Shown here in pieces: positions 10,583-21,369 of a stretch of DNA of 64,000 nt. The notes under the pieces are model-generated. The model was not told the DNA's origin. It did not search any database and saw only the letters and a list, made by a program, of their open reading frames with translations. How positions within the stretch are numbered: position 1 is the first letter of the stretch; every line of letters begins with the position of its first letter. Source of the stretch: Mauremys mutica (Eukaryota; Chordata; Testudines; Geoemydidae); the NCBI RefSeq assembly GCF_020497125.1, contig NC_059082.1, positions 49,250,524 to 49,314,523 of the forward strand. Direction: 5' to 3'. The position numbers were made by a program, and so were the translations under genes.

Positions 10583-11860
10583 CAGGGCTGGCCTTACCAT
10601 GAGGCGAACTGAGGCGGCAACCTCAGGTGCCAGACTGGGGGGGGCACCACTAGGACCCAGAGTGTAGAAAATTGTGTCTGCTGGTGGTGCATATGTATTC
10701 TCTCTGCTCTAGATGCACAGAGGTGGAGTGCTGTGCTGGAGGAAGGAGGGCACAAGAGACATAACAGGCAAGCAGGAGAAAAGGTGAGAGGGAATAACAG
10801 GAAGCAGCAGGAGCTGCAGGGAGAGAGAGAGGAGGAGGAGCCTCTTATGTACCTCTCTAGCACCCCCAGGAGCCTGGACTGATTAACACCAGCTTCTCAG
10901 GGAGCTTCCTGTTTCCTGCTGCTTCCCTGAACCCACTTGAGGAGAACAGGCAGTCAACTGAAGTAGTAGGAGCCAGTTAGGCCCTTAAGATGCTAATATC
11001 TTCCCTCACTCAGGCCCTGCTACCAGCCTGCTTATTTGTCCCCTTCAACTGAGTGTTGAGAGCCACTATAGCTGGCACAGAACAGCAGTCATGACTTAAA
11101 AGAAGAAAACGCCCCTCTGGGGCAGCATTCAGAAAAAGAAAGAAAGCAAAGGAAGCTTTTGTATCTAAGCAGGAAGAAGCTCTCCTGAGATACACAGACA
11201 CAACTGTTCACGATGAGCCTTCCGGCCCCAGTGAGGATGTGAGTGGTGGGGAGATGCCTGATCTTCCAGTTAGTCAGAGTGCAGGTGACCTGGCAGCTAC
11301 TGCAGCATCCATATCTCCATCTCAAATGGATGTAACCATGCACATTACTGAAGAAAAGTGCAAGAAACAGCTGCTGCTGAGTTTAGTTCCTTCAGTCTAG
11401 ATGATCCAGGACTGTGGACCCACTTGAGCAATAGCCTGAGGGACTTCTTTGTACTGCATGGACTACAGCAAGTGAAAAACTTCATGTTCCCCAAAGACAA
11501 TGAAAATAGAAGTTTCCATCCAACACATTACTGGTGTGAAATCCCCAATGATGACAAAGTGGAGAGGCCATGGCTTATGTACTCAAAAACCCAGAATGCT
11601 GCATACTGTTTTTGTTGCAAACTCTTCCAGTCTAATGTTCCAGCCACATTGGGTTCTACAGGAATAAAGGACTGGAAAAATCTGGCTAGAAATCTGGCAT
11701 GCCCTGAGAAGGCAGCAAATCACCAGAGAGCATTCCATAGGTGGAAAGAGCTTGAGAGGAGACTAAGGTTAAAGGCCACCATAGATGATCAGCATCAAGA
11801 GAAGATGGCATCAGTGTCTCTTTACTGGCAAAATGTTCTGAAAAGGCTCATTGGAATTGT
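10583..11860 (+). mobile_element. hAT transposon, 5' portion
   Basis: It begins with the hAT-like terminus CAGGGCTGGCC followed by about 500 bp of non-coding leader and then a hAT transposase reading frame (11091 onward). Homology stops at about 11855, in the middle of the transposase. The catalytic half and the right terminus are absent, so no TSD can be tested. Confidence 0.65.
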
Positions 11861-11927
11861 GAGAATGCCCTGCATCCCCTCTCCCCTGAAGATGCTGGAG
11901 GAAGGGAGCAATGCTGCTGTCCTGTAG
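11091..11927 (+). pseudogene. hAT transposase N-terminus with TTF-type zinc finger
   Basis: An ATG at 11091 is followed two codons later by a stop (11097). Beyond it the frame is open and encodes a basic start (KRRKRPSGAAFRKRKK) and an acidic Ser-rich linker ending in a stop near 11400. After a frameshift, 11358-11927 encodes the TTF zinc-finger region seen in ZMYM/hAT transposases: HYWCEIPNDD, then AAYCFCCKLF and GIKDWKNLARNL. The family binds transposon ends through such fingers and cuts with a C-terminal RNase H-like domain, which is missing. The last 25 or so codons diverge from the family. Several disruptions make this a pseudogene. Confidence 0.78.
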
Positions 11928-12849
11928 TATGAGAGGAACTGGGTCTGTTAGCCACTTGCTGACAGGGTAGTAGGCCAGTGGGCCTCCCCACAGAGAAGAC
12001 CTGAAGGAAGGCAAGGGCCTGTTGGGTGAGGGACAGTATGTAGGTCTAATGCCTAGCAGGGCTTCTGGGAGGCCTGCGTTGGTTCAGATCAGCGTCCCAG
12101 CCACCATGGAGCTGCTCTCAACAGGAGCATTTGAGCATTTTCATGCTGGTCACTGGGAGAGTTAATGCCAGTATCTCAGAACTGATCCCCTCACATGAGA
12201 AGTCAATTAGCTCCCTGTCAGATCTCACGTGCAGCCTTCTGGCAGCCACCCCTCCCCGGCCACCTGCTTACATGGGGCGCTGTCACTGGGAATTACTACA
12301 ATGCCTGGCAACTGTTCACAACTGATAGCCCCCAATCTGTGCCCTCCTCCCAGAAGCAGCTGGGCACTGGAGAGGCCTCTGCCCTATCCCACCAGGAAGA
12401 TCCCTACCTGAGAGGGCAAGAGAGACTGTGCCCACCCCATCTGGTCATGCAGCTCTCCCCTGCTCAGCTGGCCTGGGGCACTTGTCTCTGTGTGCATGCT
12501 GTGGGCTCTGTACTGAGCCCTGTGCATGTTGCTCTGAAAACCAGGAGGTTAATCGAAATCTGTCCCAGGGCCCTGTGCTCCTAACTGTGATACCTATGGC
12601 TAAGTTGCAGCACAAGCCTCCCATTCCCTTGATGCCCCCACCTGACAGCAGGCTCAGGTAATGCCTGGGGTTCAGGAGGGAGCCAAGCATCTGTAGAGGG
12701 GATACTGTGGGAACAGAGGACTGGAGGAGGTTACCATGGGAACCCAAATCTGACACCTGAAAATGATGCAAAATAGAGAGACAAGTCCAGCTCTCTAAGG
12801 GCTCCTGCCAGGAAATTGGCTGGTGCTGACTCTGACTCAGTGTGGACAA
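11861..12849. other. No gene; unclassified
   Basis: GC-moderate sequence with several 60-130-codon frames but no domain I recognise and no clear terminal repeats. It may include diverged non-coding parts of the neighbouring hAT element. Confidence 0.35.
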
Positions 12850-13275
12850 GAGACCCTAAAAAAGGGGGTCCCAAACATTTTACGAGGGTGACCTACCACC
12901 TGTATTTTATCTCTTTGGGGGACCCATCATGACCCTGCTTCCCCCAACCCCCTTGCTCTCGCTCTCCTGGCCCTGCCCATTTCTGCAGTCCAGCCAGCCC
13001 TCTCTTCTCATGGCTGGACTGCATTGCTATTGGTGGCTGACTGCTAGCTGGCTCCAGCTCCTTCCTCTGTGCTGCTGCTACCCTGGGCCACTCCCAGGGG
13101 AAGTGAGAGTGGGATCCGGGCAGTAGAAGCAGCAGCCTGTCCCTGCCTCATGCATGCTCTGGGGTGGTTCCTTTGCATTGCTGCTACCCAGGGGAAGTAA
13201 GAGCGGGGGGAGGGGGCATACCAAGTGACCCACCTAGACCCTTTCTGTGACCCACTGTTTGGAAAACACTGCCCA
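12850..13275. mobile_element. Possible MITE with short inverted ends
   Basis: The left end ggggtcccaaaca and the right end tgtttggaaaacactg form an imperfect inverted repeat (reverse complement of the right end: cagtgttttccaaaca). Such ends are common in hAT-type MITEs. The exact ends and a TSD could not be fixed, and the interior is GC-rich and non-coding. Confidence 0.4.
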
Positions 13276-13354
13276 AGCACAGTGTCTCGTTCTTTCCTTG
13301 TGCTCGCCTGTTGGTCTGTCTCCACCACCCGTGGTCTTTTGTTTTAAACTTACA

Positions 13355-13460
13355 TTGGAAGATTTTCCGGACTGGGACTGCCTTTTTCTTCTGTGTTTGT
13401 ACAGCCCTTGCACAATGGGGTCCTGCTTCATGAGTGGGGCTCCTACTGCGCCACAAATTG
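13355..13460 (+). mobile_element. Old SINE/LINE 3' tail (CR1/L3-like)
   Basis: The characteristic run gggactgcctttttcttctg, then tgtttgtacagcccttgcac, aatggggtcctgc and ggggctcctac is an ancient amniote repeat tail. Related copies lie at 29035-29155 and 39162-39265. Confidence 0.55.
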
Positions 13461-13879
13461 CTACTAATTAATTGCAGAGCTAGCTACTGTTCTGATGCCT
13501 GACAGTTGCAAACCCTGCACTAGAGTCTTTAGGGCCCTAGAGAATAAGGAAGCAAAGCATAGGAGCAAATTTTTACCTTGATTCAGAGGTACCTGTAGCT
13601 CCTTAAACTTGGTGGAAGAGTATATACGTGGCTCTGCCTCAAGTGCCCTGGCAAAGTACCACAGGATGCTGTGGCACTGGGGAGAAGACATCTCCTCTCC
13701 AGCCTTCTGCAGTGTCAGAATCCACTGCAGTGGGGGGTGGGGAAGAGTTTGCCTGTCATAATCAGTGATACATTATCACCATGCATTATCACTCTGGCAC
13801 TATGGAAATAATAAATAGTTATAATAATTTAAGTCCAGATTGTACCATTGCTTAGGACAGCCTGTGGCTGGGAGCAGGA

Positions 13880-14045
13880 AAGCTGGGCAAATGGCCCCTC
13901 CTGGAGTTATCCTCAACCAAGATCAAAGCCCCCTTATGCAATCACTGTAGGGGGAGAGAGTCCCTGCCCCTATATAGACAAGAGTGCAGAAGCAGTGGCA
14001 GGGACTCGCCCAAGGCCAGTGGCAGAATGGAGACTAGAACCTAGC
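13880..14045 (-). mobile_element. Old SINE, antisense
   Basis: Read on the minus strand, it has the order of a MIR-like SINE: ggttctagtctccattctgc, then gggcgagtccctgcc. On the plus strand it contains cagtggcagaatggagacta, then gaacctag. It is diverged and the boundaries are approximate. Confidence 0.45.
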
Positions 14046-14054
14046 TCTCAGCAG

Positions 14055-14620
14055 TCATAGAATATCAGGATTGGGAGGGACCTCAGGAGGTCATCTAGTC
14101 CAACCCCCTGCTCAAAGCAGGACCAATTCCCAAGTAAATCATCCCAGCCAGGGCTTTGTCAAGCCTGACCTTAAAAACCTCTAAGGAAGGAGATTCCATC
14201 ACCTCCCTAGGTAACCCATTCCAGTGCTTCAGCACCCTCCTAGGGAAAAAGTTTTTCCTAATATCCAACCTAAACCTCCCCCACTGTACTTGAGACCATT
14301 GCTCCTTGTTCCGTCATCTGGTACCACTGAGAATAGTCTAGATCCATCCTCTTTGGAATCCTCTTTCAGGTAGTTGAAAGCAGCTATCAAATTCCCCCTC
14401 ATTCTTCTCTTCTGCAGACTAAACAATCCCAGTTCCCTCAGCCTCTCCTCATAAATCATGTGCTCTAGCCCCCTAATCATTTTTGTTGCCCTCTGCTGGA
14501 CTCTTTCCAATTTTTCCACATCCTTCTTGTAGTGTGGGGCCCAAAATTGGACACAGTACTCCAGATGAGGCCTCACCAATGTCAAATAGAGGGGAATGAT
14601 CACATCCCTTGATCTGCTGG
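14055..14620 (-). mobile_element. CR1 LINE 3' end, antisense
   Basis: The left edge is the reverse complement of the CR1 3' tail (tcatagaatatcaggattgg) followed by ggtcatctagtccaaccccc. The minus strand then encodes the ORF2 C-terminus ([20 protein letters not shown], then [19 protein letters not shown]) across 14229-14603, with one frameshift near the end. It is 5'-truncated, the usual result of incomplete reverse transcription. Confidence 0.88.
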
Positions 14621-14623
14621 CAT

Positions 14624-15322
14624 GTGTCCCATGCCAGTGCTTTAACTAGTGAACTCTTCTGCCTCCAAGGCTGTCCCCTCCTAGGATTGTCCTCCTTTTA
14701 GAAACATGAAGCTCTATCAGATGGTGGCCACCTGAACTACTGTGACTGTTGGACTGGTAATTGGCCCAAATATGCCCCTCTTTCCTCTGGCCTGGTCCTC
14801 CTTGGTCTGTTAATCCACCTGTTGCATCTTCTCCTACATGTGGACAGTGCAGTCTGGGGCCCTGGTTGTCTGCTCTGCTCGGACAATGGGGCTCTCTTGA
14901 CACCCGTGCAACACAAAGAATAGCTATGATGGCCTGTGCAGATCTCAGAGGCACAGGGTGACTGCTCAGAAGCCCTGTCTCCTGCCTTGACTGCCCCCAC
15001 CCCAGAGGAACTGCGTTTCAGGCACTTTCTGCCATTTGTGGGGCTCCAGAACGTGGAGGAGTCTTTTCAGGAGAGGTAACAGCAGCTCCACAACTGATGA
15101 TTTCACGCTGGGGGTTGATGGAGGGATGATGTGTGTCCAGCCCACTCTGGTTATGACTTCTCCCCATACATCAAGCCCCTGACACATACCGGGTCCCTCA
15201 CAGGGGATGGGATAGGTGGCCTGAGTTGCAGAGTCTGCTGACCCTGGTGTCCCTGCACCAGAGTTAAGACATGTGCATTGACCTAGAAGTCTGACCCCCT
15301 TTATTGAGCTTGTATGCTCCTA
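14624..15322. other. No gene; unclassified
   Basis: I see no recognisable element or domain. It is the flanking DNA of the hAT element that begins at 15331. Confidence 0.35.
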
Positions 15323-15679
15323 CTTAGACTCAGGGGCGGCTCTAGGCACCAGCAAAGCAAGCACGTGCTTGGGGCAGCCCATTTGCAGGGGCGGCAGGGA
15401 TCCAGCATGGGAGCTGAGAACCAACAGGGGGCCCTGGGAGCTGTAGTTCCTTGGTTAGCTCCCTGCCTATAGAGCCAGCCCTGGAGCAGGGAAAGAACAA
15501 CATTTCCCAGCATTCCCTTGGCCACTACCAACAGGAAAGGAAGGGGGAGGGAGGGAGCTGAGACCTCATGCTGTAGCCTGCTGTGAATGGAGAGCTGCAC
15601 TGTGAAGGGTAGGGATACCATATTTTAACATTCAAAAAACAGGACACTCCATAGAGAGGGAGGGTAGCCCCATCCTGCC

Positions 15680-16165
15680 ACCATCCACTCCCTCCGACTG
15701 CCCCCCAAAGAAACCCCAACCCATCTGACCGCCCCTGATCACCCCCTCCTGGGACCCCTGCCCCTAACTGCCTCCCAGGACCCCACCCCCTATCTAAACA
15801 CCATTGGTCCTTGTCCCCTGATTGCCCCCTCCCGGGACCCCTGCCCCTAACTGTCCCTTGGGACCCCACCCCCTATCTAAGCCTCCCTTCTCCTTGTCCC
15901 CAACTGCCCCCTCCTGAGACCCCCCCAACTTCTCCCCTAGGACCCCACCCCCTACCTGTCCCCTGACAAACCCCTGGGGCTCCCATGCCTATCCAATCAC
16001 TGCCTGTCCCCTGACTGCCCCCCTGAACCCCTGACCCATCTAACTACCCCCCTTTTCCCTGCCCCTGACTGCCCCCCGAACCTCCATCCCATCCAACCCC
16101 CACTGCTCCCTGTCCCTTGACTGCCCCCCAGAACCCCCTACCCCTTCTCCAACCCCCCAGCCCCC
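15680..16165. repeat. C-rich degenerate tandem array
   Basis: Repeats of about 50-70 bp built from cccctaactgcccc, gggaccccaccccctatcta and ccctgactgccccc. Unit length is irregular. The array lies inside the 15331-17000 hAT element. Confidence 0.75.
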
Positions 16166-16465
16166 TTACCATGACACTCAGACCAGCGTGTCTGGCTCCA
16201 CGCAGTGCCAGACACGCTGCTGCATACATGCTGCTGTGCTCCCCCACGAAGCCACAGCCCCCACCCCAGCACCTGCCTTCCAGATTTGAACACCTCAAAA
16301 TTCAGGAGTGCTCAAGCTCAGTTTGGGCAGCTGTTACTTCATTTCTCCCAAATCAAATATCCTGATCTACTGTAACTAGCTGTAGAAAAAGTAGGATAAA
16401 ATTGAGCAAGAAATGCTTCTCAGTGGTTATTAGGACTGGAATTGCTATTTTCAACAGCCATTGCC

Positions 16466-16491
16466 TTTTTGTTTGTTTGTTTGTTTGTTTA
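16466..16491. repeat. (GTTT)n microsatellite
   Basis: Five to six GTTT units within the hAT-type element. Confidence 0.85.
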
Positions 16492-16784
16492 AAAGGAAGA
16501 CAGTGATATTGCATTGGCAAATTCCCCATAGAAAGAAAGAGTGGAACAAAAAAATAAAAAAGGCACCTCAACTTTTCCTCATTTATGTAGGACAGTCTTA
16601 TAATATGCATCCAGATATCCTCCAAATCACACAAGCTGAAAATTGTTCCACTTTACTGCAGTTCTGTAACCATATGGGAACCAATCCTGTCTGTGTTCTG
16701 TGCACATCTAAAATTCCTGCTGAATGACCCATCCTGGGAGCGAGTTACCAGTGACCCAGGGCTGCGGCGGAAGGAGGGTGCAGG

Positions 16785-16960
16785 TGGTGGTGGGGGAAGA
16801 GCCCAGGGCTGGGGCGGCAGGAGGTGTGTGTGGGGGCAATGAAGGGGGGAGCCCAGAGCTGGGGCGGCAGGGGGTGTGGGTGGCGGGGGAGAGCCCAGGG
16901 CTGGGGCAGCAGGGGGGTGTGGCGAGGAGCCCAGGGCTGGGACAGGGGGCAGCCAAAATT
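16785..16960. repeat. G-rich tandem repeats
   Basis: Three to four imperfect copies of gagcccagggctggggcggc followed by aggnggtgtg-type sequence. They keep frames open on both strands, so the 60-95-codon ORFs here are not genes. Confidence 0.7.
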
Positions 16961-17008
16961 TTTTTTGCTTGGGGCGGCAAAAGACCTAGAGCTGGCCCTG
17001 CTTAGACT

Positions 17009-18626
17009 GTGAACTCCTTGGGGCAGGCTCTGCGTCTCGCAGGGGGCTGAGCCTCCATTCAGAGCTACTCTGTATGCTGGGAGGCTGACTGGCCCCTCCC
17101 CATAGCACAGAGCTCAGGACCAGCTCCCATTAGGGTGGGCAGCGTGTCCATAAGCCAGGTGAGCCTTGCGACCGGAATTCCTGTGACCATGGCCTTACAG
17201 GTGCGAATATAGGGCGATGCCCCGCAGTAAAACACAAGGCCACAGCCTCTGTTTGCCCAGAGCTGGGATAAACAGCGGGATGATTTAAAGGTGCCCGGGG
17301 GGCAGATGGAGAAGCCACATGCTTTCCCCACCCCTGGCGCCCCACTCTGGGGCCAGCTCCACCTGCTTTGTTCCCCCTTCCTCCACAGCCTCATTTATTA
17401 CCCCAGGGCATTCATCAGCCTTGACAGATGCCTTGCAATAAAGGCGGCCGTGATCGATAATCGAAGACAATGGGTTGGGAGGGGCCGGGGGCTCGCTCAT
17501 GAATAGGCATGAGTCTGTGAGGACATGAGCTTCCTCGCTTTGCAAAAGGAGTCGATTGTGTGGCAGGCGTTTAAAATTCAGGCTTGGTCGGCCTGTCTTC
17601 CACCCACTGCCGAAACCTATGAGGTGGTTTATTTATTTAATTATCCCCCCACCCTCTCTCTCAGTGACAGACCTGCTTCTTTTCACTTCTCGTCCACCCT
17701 CTTTCTTTCTTTTCTTTTTTGATCTTCCTTCCTTTTCCTTCCCCGTGTTTTTTTCTCTCCCTGCTTTTGTGAGCGGGGCCATGACGAATGGCGGAGAAAG
17801 GCGGGTGCTGTGAGAACCTGGCGCTGCCATTGAGCGAGGGGTGCTGAGTGCTTTCTGCCTTGCTTGGGGGGTTTTGTTTGTGAATTTCATCTGGAGGCTC
17901 AAGTGTGGGGGAGGGAGAGCAGTAGAGCTAGGCTATAGAAGTGGCTTTCTTTCTATGGTGATAGAGGGGTGTTTGGGAAGGAAACTGGGGCCCCTGTGCA
18001 CAGACAGTGGGGAGTCTTTTAACCCTAGCATTCCTCAGAGTAGGGGGCACTGGCTGGCCAGGTGGAGCAACTCATGCCAGGAAAACTATGGCCCCCTTGC
18101 TGGGGTTCAGCAGAGCATTCCTTCTGCCACCCATCTTTGAAAATCCCAACACTTCTTATTAGTCACTGCTGGACAAGACTGATGTGGGGGGGAGCATATG
18201 GGGGTGTGGGGGAGTACAGAATCAGATCCCACCAGCAGCAGCAAAACCCAGGCTGATTTGGTGCTGCATATGCAGCAGCATCTTGCTAAGGAGCCGAGAG
18301 CCTGCTTCAGAGTCCTTGTCCTAATTGTGAAAGCCCTCCCCATTGGCTGGGGTCTAACTCAGAGAGTACCTTTTTCTGTGCGACCCACCAGTGCAGCTGG
18401 GGCAGCTCCCAGGGTCAATCTCTTGGAGTCTGGGACTGCTGAGTGTTGTGTCCTCAGCTGTGGAGTTCACCTCCACCACTGCTCAGGAGCCACCTGGCTT
18501 CCGCAGAGAGCCAAGGCTGCAGCCTCACTAGTTGCAGCTCAGTGGGAGAGTGGCAAGTTCAGTGAGGTGGGGTTGGATGTTAGTTACATTCAGCTGGCCG
18601 GATTCAGTGGGGATGTGTCACTGGAT
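17009..18626. other. No gene; possible regulatory sequence in the middle
   Basis: I see no recognisable exon. About 17640-17765 is a long pyrimidine tract. The stretch 17395-17630 is low in repeats and carries tgacagatg and atcgataatcga, the kind of homeodomain/TALE sites often seen in conserved enhancers, but conservation cannot be tested here. Confidence 0.3.
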
Positions 18627-18629
18627 TAA

Positions 18630-18899
18630 GGCCTGGTCTACACTGGGGGGGGGGTTCGATCTAAGGTACGCAACTTCAGCAAGTACCTTAGTTCGAATTA
18701 CTTACCTGTCCTCACGGCGCGGGATCGACGTCCGCGGCTCCCCCATCAACTCCGCCACTGCCGTTCACGGTGGTGGAGTTCCGGAGTCGATGGGAGCGCG
18801 TTCGGAGTTCGATATATCGCGTCTAGATGAGACGCGATATATCGAACTCCGAGAAATCGATTGCTACTCGCCAATATGGCGGGTAGTGAAGACGTACCC
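18630..18899. mobile_element. Harbinger MITE with central 22-bp hairpin
   Basis: The left end is GGCCTGGTCTACACT and the right end is AGTGAAGACGTACCC. The flanks are TAA (18627-18629) and TAA (18900-18902), matching the 3-bp TWA preference of PIF/Harbinger elements. The centre is a perfect palindrome with 22-bp arms (18803-18824 and 18830-18851) around a 5-nt loop. The same family lies in the opposite orientation at 29191-29485. It encodes no protein. Confidence 0.85.
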
Positions 18900-19133
18900 T
18901 AAGTGTCACGCTGGTAAGTGAGTGTGAGGCTGAATATGCCTGAGGGAGTCCAAATCTAGAGTAGGCCTCATTTCTGCTGTGCTGTGACGCATTTACACTG
19001 ATCAGTGGGTGGCCAGACACCAGGTGGGACCAGCCCCTCGGGAATGCCATTGGCATGGGGAGCAGGCACTGCACTGTGCGACTCAGCCCCTGGCCTTGGG
19101 AGAAGGCATGGCTAGAACACGCTGCACTCTGAC

Positions 19134-19349
19134 AAGGGCCGGCTCCAGGCACCAGCTTATCAAGCAGGTGCTTGAGGCGGCAACTCCGGAGCAGGGCAGC
19201 ACTTTCAGCTATTCGATGGCAATTCGGCGGAGGGTCCCTCACTCCCGCTCGGAGCGAAGGACTTTCCGCTGAATTGCCGCAGATCGCGATCGCGGCTTTT
19301 TTTTTTTTTTTGGCTGCTTGGAGCGGCAAAACCCCTGGAGCCGGCCCTG
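19134..19349. mobile_element. hAT MITE with perfect 8-bp TSD
   Basis: The left end AAGGGCCGGCTCCAGG matches the inverted right end CAGGGCCGGCTCCAGG at 15 of 16 positions. Both flanks are ACTCTGAC (19126-19133 and 19350-19357). A T-rich run (about 19298-19312) lies near the right end, also seen in the related copy at 33181-33420. Confidence 0.88.
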
Positions 19350-19769
19350 ACTCTGACTGTTCTTGGCTCCCCACAACCCCTTGAGGCTCATCATGGCTGA
19401 TCTGCATTTAAGTTGGAGCAGTCCTGAGGCTGATCTAATTTACACTGGGCCAGTGTTTAGGCCCTGCAAAAATGGCTTATAGCCTCCCTTGCCTCTTCTC
19501 CCCATTCAGTGTGCCTGCCACAGGGGTGGGGGAACAGATAATCAAGGTCCAGGAAACTGTTAGTGTAACCTGTGTGCTGGAGGGAAAGAGGAAGGGGTAA
19601 GATATAGGCCTTAGACTTGATCTAGGCTCCTGTCTGAATCTGCCCATCAGAGGAACACCGAAGGAAGTGGCATAACCTGCGGTGGGATGGAGATGATGAT
19701 ATTTCTAATTTTTCTTTGGTGTTTATTTTGCCCCCACCACTGAAGCATCTGGGCACTTCCCAATCTCTA

Positions 19770-19955
19770 ATTTATTTATCCTTGCAGCACCCCTGGGAGT
19801 AGGCAGGGTTAGCGTCCCCATTGTACAGGGGGGGAACTGAAACACAGAGAGACTAAATGACACACCCAAGGTCACCCGGGCAGTTGGTGGCAAGCAGAAA
19901 ATTGAATCCAAGCTAATCCAAGTCCCAGGCAAATGCCCTAATCACTGGTCAATTG
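19770..19955 (-). mobile_element. MIR-type SINE, antisense
   Basis: On the plus strand it reads cccattgtacagg, then aactgaaacacagagagact, caaggtcacc, and cctaatcactgg, which is the reverse complement of a MIR core and tRNA-derived head. Confidence 0.72.
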
Positions 19956-20381
19956 TCCCTCTCTAACTGATAATGCCTAAATCCTGAATAGGCATTGATT
20001 AAATACCCTCTCAACTGCATCGTACTGCACACAGTTTTGGGCACCACAGTAGAAGAAGCAGTTCTCAGAAGGGAATTCAGTGAAGCCTGAGGGGCTGGGT
20101 TATAAGAGAAGAGGACAATAACGCTGTATGGCTTAACCACACAATGGTGCCATTATGGCAGAGTCTGGAGGCGCCACACTCCCAGGGAGGAGAGGAATTG
20201 TTCCCTAGGATGCTAACATTCTGCACATGGTACCAACAATCCCCTGGATTCTCGAGCTGGTGCTGACTTTGTCACTTGATAGCCTCAGCTCTTGTGGAAA
20301 GAGTAACAAGCTGCTGCATTTCATTCCAGAGGTGGCTGCCTTTCAGCAGTGGATAAAGTGACCCTGTCATATAGTCTGTAT

Positions 20382-20460
20382 GGCCCACATCCTCAAGGGT
20401 ATTTAGATGCCTACCTGCTAATAGGAGTAAGGCAGCTAAATACCTTTGAGGCTCTTGCCC
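20382..20460. mobile_element. Fold-back MITE, complete
   Basis: The arms at 20382-20411 and 20432-20460 are imperfect reverse complements (left ggcccacatcctcaagggta; right, inverted, gggcaagagcctcaaaggta). There is no coding capacity. This is one of three copies of the tcctcaaaggta family in the window. Confidence 0.6.
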
Positions 20461-21028
20461 TGTCCCTGTTAAGGCCCTGCTCCCTCCCCTACTGACATGG
20501 GTGGGAGCGTTTCCATCCAGTGTAATGGGAAGCAGCTGTGTTCTGAGGGCCCCATTCTGCAAACCCTTACTACTACGGGTAGCGCTTACTACCCAGTGCC
20601 CCCCTGGTGGCAGAGGCTCTGCAGCCGTTCAGGGAACCCTGTGGGCAGTAGTGAGGACTTGCTGTGCTGGGTCTGTGGACCTGAGCTGAACTTGTAGAAT
20701 TCTTGATCTTCCAGGTCCTAGATAGGGCCAGGCTATGTTGTAGGAAGAACTTAACAAAGCAAGGGCTTCTGGGTAAGGGGGTCATTCTTTTTCTCTGCTG
20801 GAGTGTATGGATTGTCTTGGCTCTTTGCTCACGCTGGGGAGTGTAACAAGCTTTGGGTTCTGCCAGGATGAAAGATGCTGTAGAAATAGGGGACCGTGTT
20901 ATTAAATAACCCTCCTGCGAGGGCCAGGGTGTGCACAGGTGTGTGCTGTGAGAGTACACAAGGAGCCGGCCCCTCCCAATGTGTGTGAATGCTGGGCACA
21001 ATTGAACACAGAGCCTGTCCCCAGTGCA

Positions 21029-21345
21029 GAGCTGAACTGCGTGTCTCATTCCTTTGTCCCATTGCACAGCTGAGCTGCGTGTCCCGTGCCCTTGTCCCCA
21101 CTGCAGGGCTGAGCTGCGTGTCCCCGTGCCCTTGTCCCCACTGCAGGGCTGAGCTGCGTGTCCCATGCCCTTGTCCCCACTGCAGGGCTGAGCTGTGTGC
21201 TCCATGCCCTTGTCCCCACTGCAGGGCTGAGCTGTGTGTCCCATGCCCTTGTCCCCACTGCAGGGCTGAGCTGCATGTCCCATGCCTTTGTTCCACTGCA
21301 GAGCTGAGCTGTGTGTCCCGTGGGCTCAGCTGCATACCCTGTGCA
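21029..21345. repeat. 39-bp minisatellite, about 8 units
   Basis: The unit is gagctgcgtgtcccatgccc followed by ttgtccccactgcagggct. Successive gagctg starts at 21072, 21111, 21151, 21190 and 21229 show a 39-bp period with one 40-bp unit. Because 39 is divisible by 3, long Cys/Pro-rich or Trp/Gly-rich ORFs appear on both strands; these are side effects of the period. Confidence 0.9.
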
Positions 21346-21369
21346 GGGTTGTGCCACGTCTCTCCTCCC

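Larger units (their letters stand above)
15331..17000. mobile_element. 1.67-kb hAT-type element with perfect TSD
   Basis: The left end is CAGGGGCGGCTCTAGG and the right end is CCTAGAGCTGGCCCTG (reverse complement CAGGGCCAGCTCTAGG). Both flanks are the same 8-mer, CTTAGACT (15323-15330 and 17001-17008). This is a complete hAT insertion. The interior has no transposase. It holds a C-rich tandem array, a (GTTT)n run and a G-rich tandem array, plus what looks like another repeat start at 15611 (gggataccatattttaac). It is therefore a large non-autonomous, possibly composite, element. Its ends resemble those of the shorter MITEs at 19134 and 33181. Confidence 0.85.

Noticed and set aside
9926..10600. 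224-codon minus-strand ORF
   Set aside because: It covers a solo LTR and a MIR SINE, with no recognisable domain.
15680..16165. CRISPR-like array
   Set aside because: Units are irregular, C-rich and without unique spacers; the host is a vertebrate.
16708..17012. Pro/Gly-rich ORFs on both strands
   Set aside because: They arise from the G-rich tandem repeat inside the hAT element.
18532..18921. 129-codon plus-strand ORF
   Set aside because: Its second half is the Harbinger MITE hairpin; the reading frame is accidental.
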